Positions 1 through 8,408 of a DNA stretch of 64,000 nt are shown in pieces. The stretch is taken from positions 1-64,000 of the forward strand of contig NZ_VTER01000007.1 of assembly GCF_008180445.1 (NCBI RefSeq). Direction: 5' to 3'. The notes beneath the pieces were generated by a model. That model was not told the origin of the DNA, ran no database searches, and worked only from the letters and a program-made list of their open reading frames with translations. Positions within the stretch are counted from its first letter, which is position 1, and the number at the start of each line of letters is the position of its first letter. This DNA is from Bacillus_AB infantis_B. GTDB lineage: Bacteria > Bacillota > Bacilli > Bacillales > Cytobacillaceae. The translations under genes and the position numbers were made by a program.

Positions 1-173
1 ACTTCCTGGATAGAATCCGGAAACTACTCTTTAAGTGGATGAATCGGAGAAGCCAAAGGAAGTCTTTCAGCTGGGAGAAATTTAAATTATTCCTTGAAAA
101 GTACCCTTTGCCTAAGCCGAGGATAAAAGTGAATATCTATAAACTAAGAGATGACATTGGTTATAGTCTGTGA
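1..173 (+). CDS. Group II intron reverse transcriptase/maturase, C-terminal fragment
   Basis: The reading frame enters the window already open and ends at TGA 171-173, leaving 56 residues. The tail includes KWMNRRSQRKSFSW and a PLPKPRIKV segment, typical of the DNA-binding end of group II intron-encoded proteins, and it ends a few bases before domain V, as these genes do. The full protein would reverse-transcribe, splice and insert the intron RNA. The catalytic domains are upstream of the window and cannot be judged. The upstream truncation is the window edge, not a visible mutation. Confidence 0.8.
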   Translation, partial: FLDRIRKLLFKWMNRRSQRKSFSWEKFKLFLEKYPLPKPRIKVNIYKLRDDIGYSL

Positions 174-274
174 AGGATGATAGGAAGAGCCGTGTGCGGT
201 AATACTGCACGCACGGTTCTGTGAGGAGTGAGGAGCACTGCAGGGAAAACTGAATGTGCTCCCGCTTACTCGAC
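1..274 (+). mobile_element. 3' end of a group II intron
   Basis: The segment holds the last codons of an intron-encoded reverse transcriptase/maturase (stop at 171-173). A domain V hairpin follows at 187-220: GAGCCGT at 187-193 pairs with ACGGTTC at 213-219, and the top of the stem is closed by a short loop near 200-204. A domain VI-like hairpin comes next: GGAGCAC near 232-238 pairs with GTGCTCC near 256-262, with an unpaired region near TTAC before the end. The 3' boundary is placed at about 274 (CGAC), because the downstream CGGGAGATAGCGG continues a Bacillus intergenic repeat. The 5' part lies outside the window, so I cannot tell whether the intron is complete or mobile. Confidence 0.85.
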
Positions 275-375
275 CGGGAGATAGCGGNAANGNTGAGACC
301 CCNCAGNNNGCANNNCGAGGAGGCTCANCNCCGCCCCGCGGAAAGCGAAGTGCCTGGANCGGAAATCAACACCCT
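275..375. repeat. Bacillus-type intergenic repeat, first copy, with ambiguous bases
   Basis: This stretch reads like the common Bacillaceae intergenic repeat: a GGTGAGACCCCGCAG-like part, then CGAGGAGGCTCA, then CCCGCGGAAAGCGAAGTG and GGAAATCAACA. About a dozen N positions fall in 288-359, which suggests that non-identical copies were merged or poorly resolved. The group II intron ends exactly at its left side. A partial second copy is found about 165 bases further on. No gene is supported here; open frames across it are chance. Confidence 0.7.
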
Positions 376-501
376 TGTTCAGAAAAGTAACTCATGTGCT
401 AGTGAAAAAGATTGGAAGACCTACCCTTCTTTAATTGCTAAAAAACCCGTGGATTGGAGGGGAAGGCAAAAAAAAAAAGCTCGATGAAAAGGGTTCAATG
501 T

Positions 502-540
502 CCCGCGGAAAGCGAAGTGCCTGAAACAAGAATCAACATT
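502..540. repeat. Partial second copy of the same intergenic repeat
   Basis: Positions 502-523 match 335-356 exactly over 22 bases (key core CGCGGAAAGCGAAGTG), followed by a diverged version of the AATCAACA tail. Only the right part of the element is present. It lies between the first copy and the terminator at 577, inside an otherwise gene-free stretch (275-796). Confidence 0.7.
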
Positions 541-576
541 CTTCGTCTACGAGCAAAACTTTTTAAAATGATCCAG

Positions 577-604
577 CAGTCTGCAAAACGCAGGCTGTTT
601 TTTT
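577..604 (+). terminator. Rho-independent terminator before the first operon
   Basis: An 8-base-pair stem, 577-584 with 590-597 (one G-T pair), has a 5-base loop and is followed by seven T. It would end transcription arriving from the left, including read-through from the intron, and so isolates the operon that starts near 797. Confidence 0.75.
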
Positions 605-639
605 GCGCTTTAAATTGGATTTTTTTCTCATTCCTTGTA

Positions 640-668
640 GGGACATCCTGATTTATTTCGTCTATTAT
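640..668 (+). promoter_or_regulatory. Possible SigA promoter for the VWA/MoxR/ABC operon
   Basis: GGGACA (640-645) and TATTAT (663-668) are separated by 17 bases, downstream of the terminator and about 130 bases before the first start codon. The -35 matches only four of six consensus positions. A second weak option is TTGCCG 687-692 with TAAATT 711-716. Which is used cannot be told from sequence. Confidence 0.35.
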
Positions 669-796
669 ACATGAGCCGGCTCCCGCTTGCCGGAAAAGCA
701 AAGTCTGCAATAAATTTATATTTTACAAGATTTGCAAACTTTTGCCGGCTCCTGTTCGTCTATTGTAGTGGAATATTAATCTGGGGGGAGTTTTTT

Positions 797-3163
797 TTGC
801 GTAAACATACAAAAGCAATCATTGCTGTGATTGCTGCACTGCTGCTGTTTCTCATCTTAAACCAGCCTGCTTATGCAGCACCGGCAGACATCAGCATTTC
901 AGTAGAAGCAGGCCTGGACGGAAAAGTTAAAAGGGGAAAAGGCTTTCCCTTGACTATCAAAGCTGAAAATACAGGAGAGGCGTTCAGCGGGGATCTGCTG
1001 ATTGATTTCCATCCTTCCTATAATTCCGGCGGAGCCATAAGCATCAAGGCAAATCTGCCTGAGAATTCTTCGAAAACCTTTCACATCACAATACCTGGCA
1101 ATTCGGAGGACCACCCATCATCTTATCAGAACCTCCCTGCCATCCACCTTTATAAAGGGAGCTGGAAGGACGGGAAAAAAGTCAAGTTCTCCGGCGACAC
1201 GAAGCTGAAGGCGAAATACATAGAAGGCGGAGAAATGACAATGGGCATCCTGAGCGAGGACTATGACCGGCTCAAGGAGCTGAGGATCCTTCCCTCCGCA
1301 GCGGTAGAGACACTGGAGCTGAAAAAAGAACAGCTGCCTGAAGAAGGGCTCGGGCTTGAAATGCTCGACTATCTCCTGCTCGACGAATTTGCTGTTTCCG
1401 ACCTGACAGAGGCCCAGCAAAATGCCATCAGGGATTGGATCGGGAATGGTGGAATCCTGATTGCCGGTGCCGCTCCTGATGCGGGCCAATCCTTTGGTGT
1501 CCTCTATCCTCTTCTGCCGATGAAACCGGATAAAGAAGGGAAGTCTTCTGCCTCCTTTCTTGCGGATAAAGGAGAAAATGAGCCTCCTTTCAAGGAGCTG
1601 CCTATGTTTTACGGCCCTGTTGAAAATCAGGCGGAGATTCTCTCACTAAGCGGGGATGTCCCTGCAGCAGTAAAAGCAGACTATGGCAGCGGCACAATCC
1701 TGCAGACTGCCTTTTCACTCGGAGATGAGCCGCTGTCTTCCTGGACTGGCTACAGCAGCTGGTTTGGCGGGATTCTGCAGTCAGTCCCTGCCCCATCTGC
1801 CGCAGGAAGCCAATATGGACCGGATATTTATGATCCGCTGACCTATGAATTTGCTGAAGCGAATGAATATTTCCCTGCTTCCAGCTTTTCAATCAGTCAG
1901 CTCTTGCTGCTGCTCATCGGCTATATAATCGTCATTGTCCCGATCCTTTATTTTATTTTGAAGAAGCGGGACAAACGCGAACATGCATGGTGGATCATCC
2001 CTTCTCTGGCTGTGCTGATGTCAGGGGCCATTTTCGGCATCGGGGCAAAAGACAGGCTTGGACAGCCTCAGGTCAATCAACTGGGCGTCTATAAAGCAGT
2101 GAACAGCCAGCTTATCGGTATTCAGGCGGCAACCCTGCTTTCCAATACAAGCGGTGAATATGCATTTTCTGTTCCGCGCGGGGAATTCAATGCGATTCCC
2201 AGCACTTTGAACAGGCCGGGGTCTGATCATTCCGGCGGCGGTGTCATTGAACAGAGCCGCAAGGAAACGAGGATTGTTTTTAATGCAGTAGAGTACTGGT
2301 CATCCAGGACCATATTCGGCAAATCGCAAAAAGAAAAAGAAGGCGGCCTGGAGGCTGATCTGACGCTTAAGGACAAACGCCTGTCAGGCACTGTGACAAA
2401 TAGCTTCCCCTATGATTTTGAAGAGCTGTATATTTGGACCGGCTCAAATAAGATTAAGATCGGCAGCCTGAAAAAAGGTGAGTCGCTGAAAGTCGACGAA
2501 AAAGTGAAGAATGACTTTCTCACCGCTCCGTATATGTCCGGCGCCGGCTATGGTTATCCGGGGCCGAACCGGGATCTGGATCTGATGAAGAAAGAAAGGC
2601 TTGAATATGCTGCATCTGCATTCCTTTTCTCAGGGAGCGGGACTGCTGAAGGCCCGATGCTGGCCGGACTCACGAGGGACAGTGTCATTGAGGCGGATCT
2701 TCTGTCCAAAAAAGAAAAAGTTTCGGGCCTGAATCTCATCTTTGAACCATTTGAAGCGAAGGTTGATTTTACAGGCGAGTTCTCCCTGTCCAATGAGGTG
2801 CTTGATACCGAGCTTGAGGCGGTGCAGGGCATGGTCTACGAAAAGAACGTCAATGGCAGCAAAGATCAAATGATGGCTGATGATGGGGAATACCAGTTCA
2901 TTGCGTCTCTGCCTGCACAAGTGAAAGGGAAATCCCTGGCATTCAGTGAGCTGTCCGTAACGGCGAAGGCCAAATTTGCTGAATATGCCATACTGAACCA
3001 TGATTCCGGCGAAATGGAGCCGTTCGAATCAAAGCTCACTATCCAGGAAGATATCGGCCGCTATATTGGCAAAGATGGAAAAGTGGTTGTCCGCATTATC
3101 AAGACATCGAAGGACCCTCAGATCACGATGCCGAAAATAACGATTAAAGGGGAGGCGTCCTAA
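797..3163 (+). CDS. Large exported/membrane-anchored protein, first gene of the VWA/MoxR/ABC operon
   Basis: The start chosen is TTG 797, preceded by GGGGGGAG at 783-790; it gives a classical signal peptide (basic RKHTK, hydrophobic stretch, AYA cleavage site near residue 27). Frames starting upstream of this lack a ribosome site. The 788-residue product has an extracellular beta-rich N-terminal part, a middle part reminiscent of glutamine-amidotransferase-like folds (GNGGILIAGAAP), a hydrophobic pair of helices around residues 365-415, and a C-terminal extracellular domain. It resembles a family of uncharacterised Bacillus membrane proteins placed beside ABC and MoxR genes. The stop codon overlaps the next start (TAATG), so translation is probably coupled. 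Role unknown; a surface receptor or scaffold for the complex is an inference. Confidence 0.75.
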   Translation: MRKHTKAIIAVIAALLLFLILNQPAYAAPADISISVEAGLDGKVKRGKGFPLTIKAENTGEAFSGDLLIDFHPSYNSGGAISIKANLPENSSKTFHITIPGNSEDHPSSYQNLPAIHLYKGSWKDGKKVKFSGDTKLKAKYIEGGEMTMGILSEDYDRLKELRILPSAAVETLELKKEQLPEEGLGLEMLDYLLLDEFAVSDLTEAQQNAIRDWIGNGGILIAGAAPDAGQSFGVLYPLLPMKPDKEGKSSASFLADKGENEPPFKELPMFYGPVENQAEILSLSGDVPAAVKADYGSGTILQTAFSLGDEPLSSWTGYSSWFGGILQSVPAPSAAGSQYGPDIYDPLTYEFAEANEYFPASSFSISQLLLLLIGYIIVIVPILYFILKKRDKREHAWWIIPSLAVLMSGAIFGIGAKDRLGQPQVNQLGVYKAVNSQLIGIQAATLLSNTSGEYAFSVPRGEFNAIPSTLNRPGSDHSGGGVIEQSRKETRIVFNAVEYWSSRTIFGKSQKEKEGGLEADLTLKDKRLSGTVTNSFPYDFEELYIWTGSNKIKIGSLKKGESLKVDEKVKNDFLTAPYMSGAGYGYPGPNRDLDLMKKERLEYAASAFLFSGSGTAEGPMLAGLTRDSVIEADLLSKKEKVSGLNLIFEPFEAKVDFTGEFSLSNEVLDTELEAVQGMVYEKNVNGSKDQMMADDGEYQFIASLPAQVKGKSLAFSELSVTAKAKFAEYAILNHDSGEMEPFESKLTIQEDIGRYIGKDGKVVVRIIKTSKDPQITMPKITIKGEAS

Positions 3164-4098
3164 TGATAGAGATTATTGACTTAACGAAGAGATATGGTAA
3201 ATTTACTGCCCTGAACAGCTTGAACCTCCAAATAGAGAAAGGTTCGGTTTTCGGGTTCGTCGGCCAGAACGGCGCCGGCAAATCGACCACCTTCTCTATT
3301 TTGGCGACACTGTTGGCGCCTACATCAGGAACCGCCTACGTAAATGGCTATAATGTTGCTGAGGAGCCGAAGATGGTGCGCAGGCAAATCGGCTATATGC
3401 CAGATTTTTTTGGTGTATATGACCAGCTGAAGGCAGAAGAGTATCTCCATTTTTACGGTGCGAGCTATGGGATCGATTTCAAGGAAAGAGAAAAGCTCAT
3501 TCCCCAGCTGCTGGACCTGGTCAACCTTGAGCATAAACGCGATTCTTACGTTGACCTGCTCTCAAGGGGAATGAAACAGAGGCTCTGTCTGGCAAGGAGC
3601 CTCATCCATGACCCGGAAGTCCTTATCCTCGATGAACCTGCATCAGGGCTCGACCCGCGGGCGCGCGTGGAAATGAGGGAGATATTGAAGGAGCTGAAGA
3701 ACATGGGCAAGACCATTCTTATTTCCTCACATATCCTTCCGGAGCTTGCAGAAATGTGCGACACGATCGGGATCATCGATCAAGGGAAGCTGGTAGCTGA
3801 AGGGTCAGTCACAGAAATACAGGCAAAACTGCGCGGAGAGAAACTGATCATGGTCAAAGTCCTTAAGGATGTCCATAAAGCCTTTTCATTTTTTGAGGAC
3901 ACTCCCGGTGTGAGCGGGCTGAAGCCCGGGGAAGGTGAAAATTTACTCCAGTTTGTCTACAAAGGCGATGATGACGGCCAGATTGCTCTGCTGAAAAACG
4001 CGATAGAAGCCGGTCTTTCAATTGCAAGCTTTGCAGAAGCGGAAACCGACCTTGAAGATGTATTCATGGAAATTACGAAAGGAGTGGAACTTTCATGA
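3163..4098 (+). CDS. ABC transporter ATP-binding protein
   Basis: 311 residues with a Walker A GFVGQNGAGKST at 31-42, a signature motif LSRGM at 134-138 and a Walker B LILDEP at 155-160. This is the subfamily paired with ABC-2 permeases (drug, gliding or antibiotic type exporters). About 90 residues follow the core and form a C-terminal domain of the type that closes on the dimer. The start ATG overlaps the previous stop codon, and the stop overlaps the permease start (ATGA), so the three genes are tightly coupled. The substrate is not known. Confidence 0.92.
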   Translation: MIEIIDLTKRYGKFTALNSLNLQIEKGSVFGFVGQNGAGKSTTFSILATLLAPTSGTAYVNGYNVAEEPKMVRRQIGYMPDFFGVYDQLKAEEYLHFYGASYGIDFKEREKLIPQLLDLVNLEHKRDSYVDLLSRGMKQRLCLARSLIHDPEVLILDEPASGLDPRARVEMREILKELKNMGKTILISSHILPELAEMCDTIGIIDQGKLVAEGSVTEIQAKLRGEKLIMVKVLKDVHKAFSFFEDTPGVSGLKPGEGENLLQFVYKGDDDGQIALLKNAIEAGLSIASFAEAETDLEDVFMEITKGVELS

Positions 4099-4934
4099 AA
4101 AATTTTGCCGTAAATCCCGTCCTGAATAAAGAAATAAAACTGCGGTTCCGCTCGTTCAAGAGCTTTCTCGGCGTATTATTTTATCTCCTGGCATTAGGAG
4201 TTATTATATTGGGTTTCATTTTTATTAATATGATGTCGAACAGCCAGGGGTATTTCAAGCCTGACCAGAGCAGGGAGATGTTCATTGTCCTGTCCTTCCT
4301 GCAGCTTGCCCTGATATTGTTCATTACACCCGGGCTGACAGCAGGGGTCATCAGCAGTGAACGGGAGAGGCAGACCCTTAATATCATGCTGACGACGACA
4401 CAGAGCTCCGCGAGCATCATCATCAGCAAGCTCGTATCTGCTATTTCCTTCCTGCTCCTGCTTATCATTGCCAGCCTTCCGCTGTACAGCATCGTATTCC
4501 TGTTTGGAGGGGTTTCGCCTGGACAGGTGGCCCTGACACTCGGGTTTTACATCTTTACGATCATGGTTTACGGCAGCCTTGGGGTATTGTTTTCAACGCT
4601 GATCAGAAAAACAGTCGTTTCCATGGTTACAACCTATGGGGCCACGCTTTTTCTGGTCGGGGGAACGGCATTTCTGACGATGATTTTGATGCAGTTAGGA
4701 AATATGAATCCCAATGTGCAGACAGACAGCCCGTTTGCTTATTTTACCGCCATGCTGAATCCTGCCATGGTCCTTCTCGGCATTTTTACACCTGACTTTC
4801 TGAGGGAGCTTGCTAATGAGACAGGAATCGAATTTCCGCTCTGGATCGCCCACCTGATCGCAAGCTCGGTGATTTTTGTGCTGGCGCTGCTGATCAGCAT
4901 AAGAAAGCTCAGGCCAAATATGAAAAAGGGATAG
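4095..4934 (+). CDS. ABC-2 family permease
   Basis: 279 residues with about six hydrophobic helices and the SSERERQTL loop after the second helix that is typical of ABC-2 permeases which take part in export. The gene overlaps the ATPase gene by four bases, so the two should form one exporter. Because the ATPase is a single chain and only one permease is seen, a homodimer of this protein is likely. The N-terminus is cytosolic and short (NFAVNPVLNKEIK). The cargo cannot be inferred. Confidence 0.9.
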   Translation: MKNFAVNPVLNKEIKLRFRSFKSFLGVLFYLLALGVIILGFIFINMMSNSQGYFKPDQSREMFIVLSFLQLALILFITPGLTAGVISSERERQTLNIMLTTTQSSASIIISKLVSAISFLLLLIIASLPLYSIVFLFGGVSPGQVALTLGFYIFTIMVYGSLGVLFSTLIRKTVVSMVTTYGATLFLVGGTAFLTMILMQLGNMNPNVQTDSPFAYFTAMLNPAMVLLGIFTPDFLRELANETGIEFPLWIAHLIASSVIFVLALLISIRKLRPNMKKG

Positions 4935-4947
4935 GAGTTGTAAGCGT

Positions 4948-6516
4948 ATGGCCAAACAAAACAGGGAGCAGTTCTTAAATCTGCTGAAGCCTGTCCGGCG
5001 CCAGCTTCTCTTTGCAGCGGCAATGAAGGAGCTTCAGCTTCTCCTTTTTTACGGAGGCGCCTCCGTACTTATCGTCCTGCTTTTGGCCCGGACGGTGGTC
5101 ATCACGGATCTGGCGGCATATCTTTTTGCAGCTGCTCTTGCGTCTCTATCTTTTTCTATCTGGAGGTTCTGGATCCGGAAGCCGGGATTTCGGGAGGCAG
5201 CTGCCGTTTACAACCGCTTTGTACCTGATGACAGGGTGCTTACAGCATACTCACTATTGGACAGCGAAGGGCTTATGGAGCTCCTGCAGCTTGAAGAGGC
5301 CTTAACTTATATGAAGAGGGACCATGAGTCTGTCCTGAAACGCAAAAAGCAGTTCTTCTACCCTAAATGGTTCCTCGGAGCGCTGGCTGTTCTTCTCGCA
5401 GTTTCAGCCGCTGCTTATTTTCCCAGCACGAAAATGGAAAGAGCAAGCCAGCTTGACGAAGAAAAAGAAATTGTAGAATCCGCTGAAAAACAGCTCAATG
5501 AAAAAGCAGAGAAAGAGAAGAATCCGGAAACACGGAAGCTGATAGAGGAAGCGGCAAAAGAAATCAGCAAGCTTGACTCTGCCGCAGAGGCTTTGAAAGA
5601 GCTTGAAAAAAAGAGTAAGTCGCTGGAGCTGCAGAAAATGAAGGAACAAGAAAGGCAAAGGAAGCTTGAAGAAACTAAAAGCCGGCTTGATAATGCCGGC
5701 TTAAGCTCCCTTGCGGCTGCACTGGATAATAAAGACCTGAACAAAGCTATGGATGAGCTGAAGGAACTGCAGAAAAATCCGGAGGAACTTTCAGACAAGC
5801 AAAAAGAAGCTCTCCAGGAGCTGGCTCAAAAGGACGGGCCTTTGACAGATGAAGAGCTCGCCAAGCTGGCAGAACAGCTGGAGCAAGCCTTAAACTCCTC
5901 CGATGCATTGTCCAGGCTCGCTTCCGCACAGCAGGCTGTCGGCCAGGCAGGGACAAAACTGCACAGCCAAATGTCTGCTAGTGGAATGAACCCGGGACAG
6001 CTGGCTCTTTCGGGATCCTCGGGACAGCCAGCCCCCGGGCAGAGTCCTGGCCAGAGCGCAGGCAGCGGCGGCCAGCAGCCTGGCAAAGGAAACGCCGGGA
6101 ATGGATCCGGAAGCGGCTCGGGTTCAGGAACTGGCTCAGGATCAGGCACCGGCTCAGGATCAGGCACCGGCTCAGGTTCGGGTTCAGGTTCAGGATCAGG
6201 AACTGGCTCAGGATCAGGCGGAATGGGGTCAGGTGCCGGACTTGGCCAAGGCTCGAGGGAGCTCCTGACTGTACCGGATAGGATCGCGGGCCAGGTGAAT
6301 ACGGAAACGGATTCAGGACAACTAGGCGAAGGAGGGCCGGCCGGACAAAGCGAGGGAGCCGGGCCCATCCTTCGGGGGAGCGCAAGGCCGTACAGCGAAG
6401 TCTATGAATCTTATGAAAGGTCTTACCGGGAAAGCTCTGAGCGCTACAAGCTGCCTGATGAACTGGCGGAAATCGTAAAGAACTATTTTACCAATATAGA
6501 TCCTGATGGAGAGTGA
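4948..6516 (+). CDS. Membrane-anchored coiled-coil protein with Gly/Ser/Thr repeat tail
   Basis: 522 residues; start ATG 4948 follows AGGAG at 4933-4937. Two hydrophobic helices lie near residues 27-70 and a third near 135-155. A long charged alpha-helical region (about 165-320, rich in E, K and L) is predicted to be coiled coil. A low-complexity region (about 335-435) contains repeated GSGSGT units, and a short C-terminal domain is rich in Tyr and Ser (YESYERSYRESSERY). It may link the ABC/VWA part to the membrane. Its family is not one I can name with confidence. It is followed at once by the MoxR ATPase gene. Confidence 0.75.
   Translation: MAKQNREQFLNLLKPVRRQLLFAAAMKELQLLLFYGGASVLIVLLLARTVVITDLAAYLFAAALASLSFSIWRFWIRKPGFREAAAVYNRFVPDDRVLTAYSLLDSEGLMELLQLEEALTYMKRDHESVLKRKKQFFYPKWFLGALAVLLAVSAAAYFPSTKMERASQLDEEKEIVESAEKQLNEKAEKEKNPETRKLIEEAAKEISKLDSAAEALKELEKKSKSLELQKMKEQERQRKLEETKSRLDNAGLSSLAAALDNKDLNKAMDELKELQKNPEELSDKQKEALQELAQKDGPLTDEELAKLAEQLEQALNSSDALSRLASAQQAVGQAGTKLHSQMSASGMNPGQLALSGSSGQPAPGQSPGQSAGSGGQQPGKGNAGNGSGSGSGSGTGSGSGTGSGSGTGSGSGSGSGSGTGSGSGGMGSGAGLGQGSRELLTVPDRIAGQVNTETDSGQLGEGGPAGQSEGAGPILRGSARPYSEVYESYERSYRESSERYKLPDELAEIVKNYFTNIDPDGE
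6105..6230 (+). repeat. Tandem Gly-Ser-Gly-Ser coding repeat
   Basis: An in-frame stretch is built from 6-base GGCTCA/GGATCA/GGTTCA units, with an 18-base subrepeat (GGCTCAGGATCAGGCACC) seen in consecutive copies near 6130-6172. It encodes a flexible linker in the coiled-coil membrane protein. Such tracts change length by slippage, so strains may differ here. Confidence 0.85.
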
Positions 6517-6521
6517 GAAAT

Positions 6522-7538
6522 ATGGCGTCAATAGAAGAGAAAGCAAATCAATTTAAAGAAGCGGCCGCTATCCTGGATAAAGTGAAGGAAGAAATCAGGT
6601 CATTTATCGTCGGACAGGAGGACGTGATCGATCAGGTGCTGTGGAGCATCATTGCCGGCGGCCATGTACTGCTTGAGGGTCTCCCCGGCATGGGGAAGAC
6701 CATGCTGGTCAAGACAATATCGGAAAGCATGGATCTGAAGTTTTCGCGGATCCAGTTCACTCCGGACCTCATGCCATCAGATATAACAGGAACCATGCTT
6801 CTGCAGCCTGACGGGAGCGGGAAGCAAGCTTTCGTTTTTCATGAAGGGCCTTTATTCGGAAACATCATCCTCGCAGATGAAATCAACCGTGCGACGCCAA
6901 AAACACAAAGCTCGCTGCTGGAAGCGATGGGGGAAAAAACAGTTACAATCATGGGTGAGACAAAAATGATGGACCATCCATTTTTTGTTCTGGCCACCCA
7001 GAACCCGATTGATATGGAAGGGACCTATCCGCTGCCGGAAGCACAGCTGGACAGGTTCATATGCAAGATTCAGGTCTCATACCCGACGAAGGAAGAATTA
7101 AAAGAGATCGTATTAAGGACGACAGGGACCCGGCCCGCCCCTGTCCAAAATGCGGCGGCAAAAAAAGATGTATTGGAGATCCAGGCTTTGGCAAAGGAGA
7201 TTCTGGTCAGTGAAGAAATGATTGATGAGGCTGTATCGATCATTTCAGCCACGCATCCAGAGTCGCCGGATGCAACGGGGATGGTCAGGCAGTACATCCA
7301 GTTCGGGAGCGGCCCAAGGGGACTGCAGAGCCTGATCATGATGGCGAAAGCAAGGGCGATGTCACAGGGGAGATACCATGTTTCCATGGGAGATTTAAGG
7401 AAGGCAGCGCTCCCGGTGCTCCGCCACCGCCTCATCGTGAACTTCGAAGCTGACAGCAGCGGCATTACGGCAGATGAAATCATCCGGGATCTGGTCGAAT
7501 CCAGGAATCCTGCCTGGGATGGCCGTCAGCATGCATAA
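6522..7538 (+). CDS. MoxR-family AAA+ ATPase
   Basis: 338 residues. Start ATG 6522 has GGAGAG eight bases upstream; a GTG at 6513 would lie on the ribosome site itself and is rejected. Walker A is GLPGMGKT, the Walker B region is LADEINRA, and the sensor segment FVLATQNPIDMEG is the hallmark of MoxR proteins. A C-terminal lid domain follows. MoxR ATPases act as chaperones for VWA-domain proteins, and the next three genes encode VWA or DUF58 proteins, which fits that role. The stop overlaps the DUF58 start. Confidence 0.95.
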   Translation: MASIEEKANQFKEAAAILDKVKEEIRSFIVGQEDVIDQVLWSIIAGGHVLLEGLPGMGKTMLVKTISESMDLKFSRIQFTPDLMPSDITGTMLLQPDGSGKQAFVFHEGPLFGNIILADEINRATPKTQSSLLEAMGEKTVTIMGETKMMDHPFFVLATQNPIDMEGTYPLPEAQLDRFICKIQVSYPTKEELKEIVLRTTGTRPAPVQNAAAKKDVLEIQALAKEILVSEEMIDEAVSIISATHPESPDATGMVRQYIQFGSGPRGLQSLIMMAKARAMSQGRYHVSMGDLRKAALPVLRHRLIVNFEADSSGITADEIIRDLVESRNPAWDGRQHA

Positions 7539-8397
7539 AGGAGGCGGACTTCTTTCAAGGCTGCAGAAAAAGCGCCTGCAGGTCAAAACGAAGAAGCGCG
7601 GCGCCCATAAAGGGACAAGGCAGTCCAGCAGCTTTGGTTCTTCTCTTGAATTTTCCGATTTCAGGCTCTATCAGCCGGGAGACGATGTCAGGCAAATCGA
7701 CTGGAATGTTTTCGGGCGCACCCAAAAGCATTATATAAAACGGTTCCTGGATGAACAGGAGATTTCAGCTGCTGTTTATCTGGACACATCCTCTTCCATG
7801 CAAAGCATTGACCAAAAATGGAAGCTGGCTAAAGAATTGGCCGCCTCACTCTGCTATATCGCCCTTTCAGGTGGAGACAGGCTCTATTTCGCCTCTTTGC
7901 CCTCTGGAAGTAAAGCCCCCCTCAGAAGAAAAGGAGCCAATTACAGCAAGCAGGTATATGCAGAAATCCTTCAGCTGGAAGGTGCCGGAATCAATGAGGG
8001 TTATTCAGACCATTTAAGCCGTGCCCTGCAAAAAAATCAGCAGCTGTCCATCCTCATTACCGACACAATGGAGCCGCTCAGCGGGCTTGAGTCTGCAATG
8101 AAGAGGATAGGGGCCATGAAGCAGGATTTCTGGCTGCTGCAGATTCTGGCAAGTGAGGAAACCGAGCCGGTTTACAGTGGAGATATCAGGCTGGTAGACA
8201 GCGAAAGCAGAACTTCAGTTAATGTCAGTATGAATCCCGTGATTGTTGATGGATATAAGAAGAGGCTGGAAGAGCATGGCAGGCAGCTTGAGGCGGCCTG
8301 CAGGAAATATGGGGGGCAGTTTGTGCCGATTACAGCTGACACAGACATCCAGACCATTTTATTGCGCATCCTGCCTGGTAAAGGCATGTTGAATTGA
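7531..8397 (+). CDS. DUF58 protein with degenerate VWA fold
   Basis: The central motif YQPGDDVRQIDWNVFGRT identifies DUF58, the usual partner of MoxR. A VWA-like domain follows with the MIDAS sequence DTSSSM. ATG 7531 overlaps the MoxR stop by eight bases; ATG 7519 is an alternative, and both have weak ribosome sites. There is no transmembrane segment, so the protein is probably cytosolic or peripheral. It likely binds the MoxR ATPase and the membrane VWA proteins encoded next. Confidence 0.9.
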   Translation: MHKGGGLLSRLQKKRLQVKTKKRGAHKGTRQSSSFGSSLEFSDFRLYQPGDDVRQIDWNVFGRTQKHYIKRFLDEQEISAAVYLDTSSSMQSIDQKWKLAKELAASLCYIALSGGDRLYFASLPSGSKAPLRRKGANYSKQVYAEILQLEGAGINEGYSDHLSRALQKNQQLSILITDTMEPLSGLESAMKRIGAMKQDFWLLQILASEETEPVYSGDIRLVDSESRTSVNVSMNPVIVDGYKKRLEEHGRQLEAACRKYGGQFVPITADTDIQTILLRILPGKGMLN

Positions 8398-8408
8398 GGT
8401 GAAACACA

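Noticed and set aside
254..651. Two short open frames downstream of the group II intron
   Set aside because: They run through ambiguous bases and intergenic repeats, overlap each other, have no clear ribosome site and resemble no family.
671..796. Upstream extension of the first membrane-protein gene
   Set aside because: TTG 797 has the only good ribosome site and gives a clean signal peptide.
5826..6368. 180-residue Pro-rich open frame on the - strand
   Set aside because: It is the reverse of the Gly/Ser repeat coding sequence and exists only because of that composition.
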